NCBI RefSeq assembly: GCF_000182925.2
Contig: NC_026501.1
Span: forward strand, 3,761,917-3,825,916
Length of the DNA: 64,000 bases
DNA from: Neurospora crassa OR74A
Taxonomy: Eukaryota > Ascomycota > Sordariomycetes > Sordariales > Sordariaceae
Reading direction: 5' to 3'
Shown here: in pieces, positions 57,440 through 64,000 of the stretch
Layout of the letters: each line of letters opens with the position of its first letter
How positions within the stretch are numbered: the stretch's first letter is position 1
Notes under the pieces: model-generated
The model's database searches: none
What the model was told of the DNA's origin: nothing
What the model saw: the letters and a program-made list of their open reading frames with translations, nothing else
Made by a program: the position numbers and the translations under genes

Positions 57440-60400
57440 CTTCTATTTCGACCTTCGCTTCTAACGCCTCCTTCGACCCCGAAATCACTTGGACCATCCT
57501 AGTAGACGATCCCTTCCTTTATTTCAACCCCGTTAATAAATACGATGAACTATTCGCCTACCTTATTAATTTCTATTATTACTATTACTTTAATATTATT
57601 ACCTAACGTACTTAGAAGTTTAAAAAGCTGGGCTACGAGGGTAATAGTATTATTATTAAGCTGGTATACCATTACGACCATATAGAATCCTACTTAGTAA
57701 TCGTTATTAATTGAGACGCCCATGCTTTCAGAGCTCGAGCGTTGTTGTGGGCCCTAGTGACATGGAAGATCCGCACCAAAGGTCATAGTCCATAGGCCCA
57801 CCCAACGCCGTAAGCGAGGAAGGCGCGGCGTATCTGTCTATAATAGGCCAGAATACAAAAAAATACCCGTCTTGGCGTCCAAAAGAGGGAATCTTGGCGC
57901 TAAGCAGGATACGGTTTAAATAGTAGCTCGAAAAAGCTACTTTTTCCTTTGCAACAGCGATTTCTCCTCGACCATCTGATGCATCTAAATGCACATGGTG
58001 CCAAAATGACGAGAAAAAAAAGGCGGTCATTTTGGTACCGGTCTCATTGTGGTGCACGCACTGGTCGTTGAGAAAAATGCAAAAGAAGTTAAAAATAGGG
58101 ATTTTGGTTGCGACCGTGAGGTCCGAGAAATAACCAAGTCTGAAAGATGACCAAGTCCGAAAAATGACTAAGTCCCAGACTAGACTCTTAACCCTAAGAG
58201 AGCTTGGAAAAGGGTTAGGGTTAGGGTTGGAAATTAAAAAGCTCTAGGGAAGTAAAAAAATGAAAAAAAAATTCAAAATTTTGCCTTTGAGTTTTTTTTT
58301 TTTTTTTTTAGTAGGGGTGGGGGGAGGGGGGGGGACGAAGTTGGTAATATAGAGTAGGTAAGTCAATTACTTATTCAAGAAACCATTAGAGCTTATAGTT
58401 CAATGGTTATTATTAGTGTTGTCTTTTTTAAAGGTTACTCGTTCAGTTCAGCTTTAAGTTTTTTTTTTTTTTTTTTTTTTTCTTTACTAAGTAATTTCTA
58501 AGGGCGTCTCTCTGTCTCCCTTGGACATTAGCTCCGCCTAGGGGAACTGTATTTTAAGAATTTAAAGAGGCATTCTATATTACAAAAGAAGGTACATTAT
58601 TGTCCCTTTAGAGTAGTATTCTAAATTAAAAAGTATATAGTGTAGAAGTGGACGACCTAGGCTATAAATCTAATATACAAAGGCTACCTTCCATTATATA
58701 CCTTAGAAGGCTATATTATATTTTGTATTAAGGTATAGAATTATAAGGTTAACCCGGAAGTAAATTACTTCTTTAAAAGCCTTTTATTATAATAGGACTT
58801 TACAATACGGATAATTCTCGCTACAGTTAAAGAAAAATACCCTGAGATTCCCTAGACTTATAGCGATTTTAATAATGTATACTAAATAGTACATTATAAT
58901 ATAAAGTAAGGGTATAATAATATATAGTTATTTATTAAGCAGTTGAACGACGATTATAATAGTAAAACTCTTTATTATATTTATTTGAACTTCAAAAGCG
59001 AGGGTAAGGATATATTACGCTACGTATTCTAATTAATTAATTAATTAATAGCGCTAAATATAAATAAAGGTTCCTATATATTATTTTTATTAATACTACA
59101 TATAAAACTTACCATTACTATCTCCTTTATATCTAGGGAGTAGTCCTTACCCCCAAGAGAACCTTTATATTAATTTTTTAAATAGTATTTAATAACGAAA
59201 GGGAAGAGGGGTTTAACTTTTTAACTTAGTATATTAAAGAGGGAGTTAATAAGTTTAAAATCCCTTATCTAACGGTAATTATAACCAATAGTAACCCCCA
59301 GCTTATTAGCGCAATCAATAAGACCTTCCTTAATATATAATAATAGCGTTGTATATAGCACATTAATTATAACGTTATTAACTACCTTGAAAAAGATTAG
59401 GTAGTATAATTAAACCGCAATAGGAAGTAATATAATAAGGAGGATTTTAAAGATTTAAAATAACGTAATACCCGGGTTATAATAACTACGAGAACTAAGG
59501 CGGGATTCGACCCCTTGCTAAATAAGATCGCTAATACGAGGTTTGTATTATTCTTTATATAGTAGTATATAATCTACTCCTTTGATACTATAGAATTCGA
59601 ATATATTTAATCTATTCTATGTTATTAATCTAGGAATATATAGGAAAATATAGTATTATAAATCAAAGAGAAGCTTATACTTTATGAAGTAGAGTAGGTA
59701 GGCTATTTTACTAAGTATTATTTTAATTAAGGGTAAAGAATAATATTGCTAAATAAGGTTAATAATAGTTCCTTTAAGAGTTATAGTCTATTAGTTCGAA
59801 GCGGGTTAATTAAGCTCTATAAAGCTTATTTCCAATATATAAATTATTATTATAAAGTGTATATTAATCTATTAGCTAAGTCTAATAGTTATATACGTAT
59901 AAAGTAGGTTAACCGCGAGTAGATAAGTAATTGCCCGTATAAATTATATACGTAGGTACTTAGTTTTATAAATTATTAATACTATAAATTCAACGTAATA
60001 CTACCCTCTATACGGTTGAGGCTCCCTAGTACCCCTTTCGAACTTTATATAAGGAGCTTTAGAACCTAATATAAATTACCTTGTGCCTATAAAATGGAGG
60101 TATTATTAAAGGAGGAGGGTAAAACGGCTTTGGTTATTAAGGAAGCTTACGATTTATTTTAATACTTACATCAATAATATATAAATTATTATCTACACCC
60201 CGAATAACTCCTATACTAACTACTATATTAGAAGACAATAGATAAATATTTTAAATTTAAACTAGCCACTAGAATAATACCTAAAGGCCGCCTACGTAAG
60301 TAAGGAGGGCTATTTAATAAACCTATATTCGTAGTCCCGCTAATTAGGTTAAAAAAAGCTAAATATATATTAGCTACACTAAAGGGTAAATTACGTAACT

Positions 60401-60845
60401 TAAATACTATTCGAGCCTTAGTACGCTATAACTATTTTTAATACGAGACGGGGCCTAGTATTAAGGAGTTTAATGCCTAAAATAAAGTACGTAGTTGTAT
60501 CGAAGTAGCTAATAGCAATAAGGAGGATAATAGATTAGGGAAATATTGGGAGGCGAGGGCAAAAGAGTAAATAGCGAAAGAAAGAAGGGAGGAGAGTGAA
60601 AGGGAGAGAAAGAGGGAGAGAAATAATACTATAAAATTATTATTAAATTCCTCCTTCCTCTCTAAACTCTCTAACGACCTCTGTAAGCTATTTAATTTAC
60701 TACTAAATATAAATTTTAAACTATCGGATATAAATATTTAAAATAGAGTATACTATATTGAGAATTATCTTAAACCCTTTAACTCTATAAAAAGTATTAC
60801 TAAATTAGCGCTATTAGATTTACCCGCTGGACTAAATTTTATAGT
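57440..60845 (+). pseudogene. MULE transposase remnant (copy 1)
   Basis: N-terminal part before the nested element (ASNASFDPEITWTILVDDPF, about 57450-57515). Then after 58556: the FAR1-like/N-terminal region, the MULE core NTTYKTYHYYLLYIQGVVL (about 59090-59150), ITNSNPQLISAINKTF (59281-59330; the usual T-D-x-x-L-A-L Asp is Asn) and CI*HINYNVI (59350-59379; Trp of C-I-W-H-I-N is now a stop). The C-terminal part is basic, with KGRLRKQGGLF near 60290. All stops are Gln/Trp-type. It would have been the DDE enzyme mobilising this element and possibly its relative at 21453. Confidence 0.88.
57713..58556. mobile_element. 0.86-kb GC-richer element, copy B
   Basis: Sister of 19829-20685, same orientation, starting GAGACGCCCATG and ending GGGGAACTGTATTTTA. 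It keeps the internal order: worn 17-bp repeats, inverted telomere motifs (58190-58228), A-run, T-run plus G-run (58280-58335), tRNA-like stretch (58389-58458), T-run, GGGCGTCTC. It lies in the MULE transposase frame. Differences from copy A include several short indels and C/T changes. The minus-strand open frame 57728-58057 resembles 19817-20125 only in part because of two offsetting indels. Confidence 0.72.
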
Positions 60846-60992
60846 GCATTTACTGGGGATTTACTGTGTTGACGCACTACATGACATTAAAAATCACGAT
60901 TTTTACACCCAAAACGAGATAATTTATATGTTAGCTGTCAGATCCCAAAAGTGCGTACCTGTAAGTTTTTGGTGCGTGTCGGCAAGTTAACT

Positions 60993-61001
60993 TATAAAAA
61001 A
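60993..61001 (+). repeat. MULE target duplication, right (TATAAAAAA)
   Basis: Pairs with 57031-57039. Confidence 0.85.
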
Positions 61002-61002
61002 A

Positions 61003-61926
61003 TATTAACATAATATAAATTTGTTTTTATACCGTTCCCTTAAAATTTCCATTCTACTATTAATATATTACTAACCCCTTTACTATAGTATAAATACAAA
61101 GAATCTACTATTCCCTATATTATATACCTAAATATAGAGTAGGCTTATTCTATAATTCTTAGTTGTATTATATATACTAACTATTATAATAATAGTAAGT
61201 AGTATAATTAAGTATCGCCTTTAACCTTACGTATACTTACTATTTAGGAGGCGGTAATAAATACTATAATTAAAACGGCGGTAAAAGATAACTTTAATTA
61301 ATATATGAATATTCATTGAAATGGCGCCGAATTCTATAAGAAAGTATTCATCGACCGGTATATTACTTTTACCTCTTCCTCTCTATCTCTCCTCCTAGTT
61401 AGAAATTTTAATATTAACTTTCTTTTTCTCTTTTCTTTTTCTAACTATAAATACTTCTATTATATTAAAGCGGCGTCCCCCTTACCCCCCTCTTCCCCGT
61501 TAGTAGCGCCCTTCCACCACGAATTATAAGCGATTCGAGTAAATATAATTATTCTAAAGGCTAGGATAAATATAATAGAGTTGAGAGATAATTATAAGTA
61601 TAAAATTGAAAAGAAATAGAAAAGTTTAATATTAATACTATTCCCCTCCCCTTTTTTTACAACCGACGCTATTACTTCTTGTATTCTATAACAAAATATT
61701 CTACCAATCCGTTATTAGTAATAATTAGACTATATTTAGCTTTAAAGCGGTCCAATATTATAATATTTATTACTGATTATAAGGGTTCCTAAATCTACTC
61801 TACCTATTCTACCTGCTTTATTAACGCTTCTCTACGCCCCTTCTTTATCTAATAGTATAAAATTTCTTTTATAAAATATTCTTCCTTACCGTCGATTATA
61901 ATAGTTAGGGGTTAAGGATTAATAAC
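61003..61926 (-). mobile_element. Gypsy copy C, continuation (right of MULE)
   Basis: Collinear with about 4740-5475 of gypsy copy A: the spacer around GAATTCTATAAGAAA (61330), the C/T tract TTACCCCCCTCTTCCCCG, and the end of the chromodomain region (61850-61920). It stops at 61926, where an LTR of the same family starts in the opposite orientation. Confidence 0.82.
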
Positions 61927-62128
61927 TGTTATGGGGCTAGCGCCCGGGTCATGAACTCTAGGCTCTGAGACTAGAGCTATCGTTAGCTATAGTGGCGCAA
62001 AGCGCGCAGCCCTAATAAAAACCTCTACGCCAGTAGATCCGCATTTTAGATAGATCTTTTCCTCCTTCATAGAACCTTAATTAAGCTATACGATTAATAC
62101 CCGTATTAACCGTACTATTCCTATTATA
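61927..62128 (+). mobile_element. Gypsy copy D, 5' LTR
   Basis: 202 bp, TGTTATGGGGCTAGCG...CTATTATA, matching in length and landmarks (CCCGGG, AATAAAAACCTCTACGCC, ACCCGTATTAACCG) the LTRs at 3893, 10231 and 29152. Leader sequence follows, starting TTAGGTTCTATTAACC as in copy A. Left flank ATAAC is the presumed target duplication; its partner is outside the window. Confidence 0.88.
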
Positions 62129-63490
62129 TTAGGTTCTATTAACCTAATAGAATTAATAGATTAAAATATACTACTATTATAGTAGTAAAGGTAGTAGTAC
62201 GCTATATCGAACGTAGAAGAAGAAGTACGACGGGCTGAGGCCTAGCGAATAGAAAGAGAGAGAGAGAATTTTATTAGAAGTATCTTTATAAGCGCGGCGT
62301 TCGCCAACGCCGTTAGGACCGCTGTTAGTACGTCGCCTATAGCCTAAGGAATATAAAGCAACCTTCAAGCGCCCGCTTAAATAACTACCTATATAACTAT
62401 TATTACTTCTAGCGTTATAATTGGTACTACCTAAGAAGCCGCCCTTATTGTTATTCTTAGCATTAAATATAAGAATATCTAGTAATTAAGATAGGACGGA
62501 TTTACTTCGACCTTCTCCCTATTCCTTATATAGCTACGCTTTATATACGAAGAAGAGAGAATAGTTAGAATAATTTCTAATAATAAATCAAAATAGCTAA
62601 TACTATTCGACGCGCTCCTTAGTAGTAAAATAATTAAAATAGAGGCTTTCTAGCGCTTTAATTATACTAATAATTTTTACCGTCCTATTACTTAGTTTAA
62701 TTACTTAGAATTAATCTTTAGTAATAAGAATAAAAAATAATTCGTATCCATTCGCTTACAAATCATTTACTAATGTGAGAATTAGAGCTTCGTTAATTTC
62801 TTCCTAATTTTCAAGGAGAACTTCACGAAGGTAAGAAATTTAATATAAGAGAATAAATCCTAATTCGCTTAATGAGATACCTCTATATTTAACGTACTAT
62901 ACAATTAATTGATTTTGGTTTGTATATATCAAAGTTATAACCGATATATAAAAGATTTAAAAAATATTGTTTAGAAATTTAAAGCGAGTCGAGCTTTTTG
63001 TGAGTTTAGTAGGAGTAGTAAGGGGGTTGCTAACCGCCGTTAGAGGTCCTTCCCCTAATAAAAATAAATTATAAACCTACTACCTAAAAATACCAATAGT
63101 AATATATTCATAATAATAGGTACTACTAAGATTAAAAGTAAAAATTATAATAAGGATATTAAGTGCGTTGAATAGGTTTTATAAGTGGAATAGGATAAGC
63201 TGTGCTTAATTAAACTATATTTATACTACGGGGCTAATAAGTATATAATTAGTAATTATATATATAGACCGGCTTAATATCTTAATGGGGTCGGTATTAG
63301 AATTATTAAATCTTAAATCGACCCGTTATTAGAAAATATAGAAGATTCTTCCTCGGAGGGGTTAAGAAAAGAATAATTCTTATATAAAGTTGGGTATAGG
63401 AGTAAATAAGAGTATTAAGTAAGGAAGCGGGAGCTTCGAGCTTCCCGGGTCCTATAGAAATAAATATTATTGAAATTCCGATTACTATTA
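62129..63490 (+). pseudogene. Gypsy copy D leader and gag remnant
   Basis: The inverse equivalent of about 8870-10230 in copy A, ending near the start of the protease. AG-repeat GAGAGAGAGAG at 62250-62265 and GACGGATTTACTTCGACC near 62490 are shared landmarks. Frame broken; the minus-strand open frame 62177-62368 is antisense. At about 63490 similarity to gypsy stops, and the sequence changes to the repeat also found at 53489. Confidence 0.75.
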
Positions 63491-64000
63491 AGAAGAAAAG
63501 CGCTACTGGACCCAGTTATTATTTATGAGGGGGCGGCCGGGAGTATCGACGGCTATAGGGCTGCTAGGAACGGAACTACTACTGCTAGAACCGGAGACCG
63601 TATAAGTAGGAGTAGCGAAACTACTACCGCCGGATATAATACGCGTAGGAATAATAGCGCTAGTATTAGAGCTGGACGTAATCCGAATTAGGTTTATAAT
63701 ATTACTGCCGGGAAGAGAAGGGATACGATTGTAACGAATATCCCTTACAATCAATTTACAATAACCCTTTTACTAAAATTCGGCAATATTATAATTAATA
63801 GCGTAGGGAAAATGTTCGTAGTTAGTAGGTAGTTCGTCCCGCTCTAAATATACATATATACAATGAACGAGATTATTAGTAGTATACATAAAGGTATCCA
63901 AATTGCGATTAAATTTATTTTAACTACCTAATACTATAATAATAATTATCGCCTAAATAATATTATAAGGATTATAAAGGTTGATAGGGATATTTAATAT
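63491..64000 (+). repeat. Unclassified repeat, copy 2 (runs off the window)
   Basis: Homologous to 53489-53990. Its coding-like frame is better kept here: AGSIDGYRAARNGTTTARTG, SSETTTAGYNTRRNNS, then AGKRRDTIVTNIPYNQF and FVVSRQFVPL to at least 63990, with Gln-type stops. Thr/Arg/Ser/Asn-rich first half, better-ordered second half. Either an insertion in gypsy copy D or a junction. No domain recognised. Confidence 0.5.

Larger units (their letters stand above)
57041..60992 (+). mobile_element. Complete MULE (copy 1)
   Basis: A 3,952-bp Mutator-like element with 45-bp perfect terminal inverted repeats (57041-57085 and 60948-60992; start AGTTAACTTGCCGACA) and a 9-bp target duplication. It carries a + strand transposase remnant and the nested 0.86-kb element at 57713-58556 (own length about 3.1 kb, close to the other MULE). 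It splits gypsy copy C. TIRs and the first 250 bp are much less altered than the coding part. Confidence 0.93.

Noticed and set aside
1-64000. Any intact host gene
   Set aside because: No frame over 130 codons, none with a recognised cellular domain; all recognisable protein motifs belong to transposable elements.

Overview
The window looks like a transposon graveyard from a filamentous ascomycete (Pezizomycotina-type) genome. It is AT-rich, with TpA very common and CpA/TpG scarce in most segments. This is the footprint of repeat-induced point mutation (RIP). Almost every transposon reading frame is broken by TAA/TAG codons where glutamine or tryptophan is expected, and the catalytic Asp pairs of four reverse transcriptase families have become Asn. 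TTAGGG-type telomere motifs occur inside several elements. I see no host gene, no confident tRNA or rRNA gene and no intact transposase. Most of the listed open frames are chance or antisense frames inside dead elements.

Layout. 1-1880: Ty1/copia 3' half with its LTR. 1881-26940: one Tad-like LINE (copy A, + strand) split three ways by a complete Ty3/gypsy chromovirus (3893-10432, TSD TTATT) and by a 14.3-kb TIR transposon ('giant 1', 11106-25449). Giant 1 itself hosts a MULE (21453-24471) and a 0.86-kb GC-richer element (19829-20685). 26951-29353: 3' part of a second gypsy (+), carrying a nearly unmutated solo LTR (27509-27753, TSD ATAGA). 29354-43095: a minus-strand LINE copy (B) split by a second large TIR transposon ('giant 2', 29998-41755, TSD TAC). 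43096-46640: degenerate tandem repeats, an LTR-like block and an unidentified coding remnant. 47000-50455: another unidentified remnant, then a second LINE family (-). 50465-54980: LINE copy C (+). 54985-56811: unidentified minus-strand frame ending at a copia-type LTR. 56812-61926: gypsy copy C (-) split by a complete MULE (57041-60992; 45-bp perfect TIRs, 9-bp TSD), which holds the second copy of the 0.86-kb element. 61927-64000: gypsy copy D (+) inserted into gypsy copy C.

The most interesting material is the pair of giant TIR elements. Rejoining the split LINEs defines their ends. Both share one architecture: a minus-strand transposase-like gene remnant of the same family (I judge it TNP2/CACTA-like) and a divergently transcribed, very long, low-complexity second gene on the + strand. 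The second gene of giant 1 ends in a RIP-masked CCHC zinc knuckle. Both elements also carry mirrored subterminal motifs, short subterminal tandem arrays and telomere-like repeats. All functional statements are inferred from degraded sequence by eye; no alignment or database search was run.
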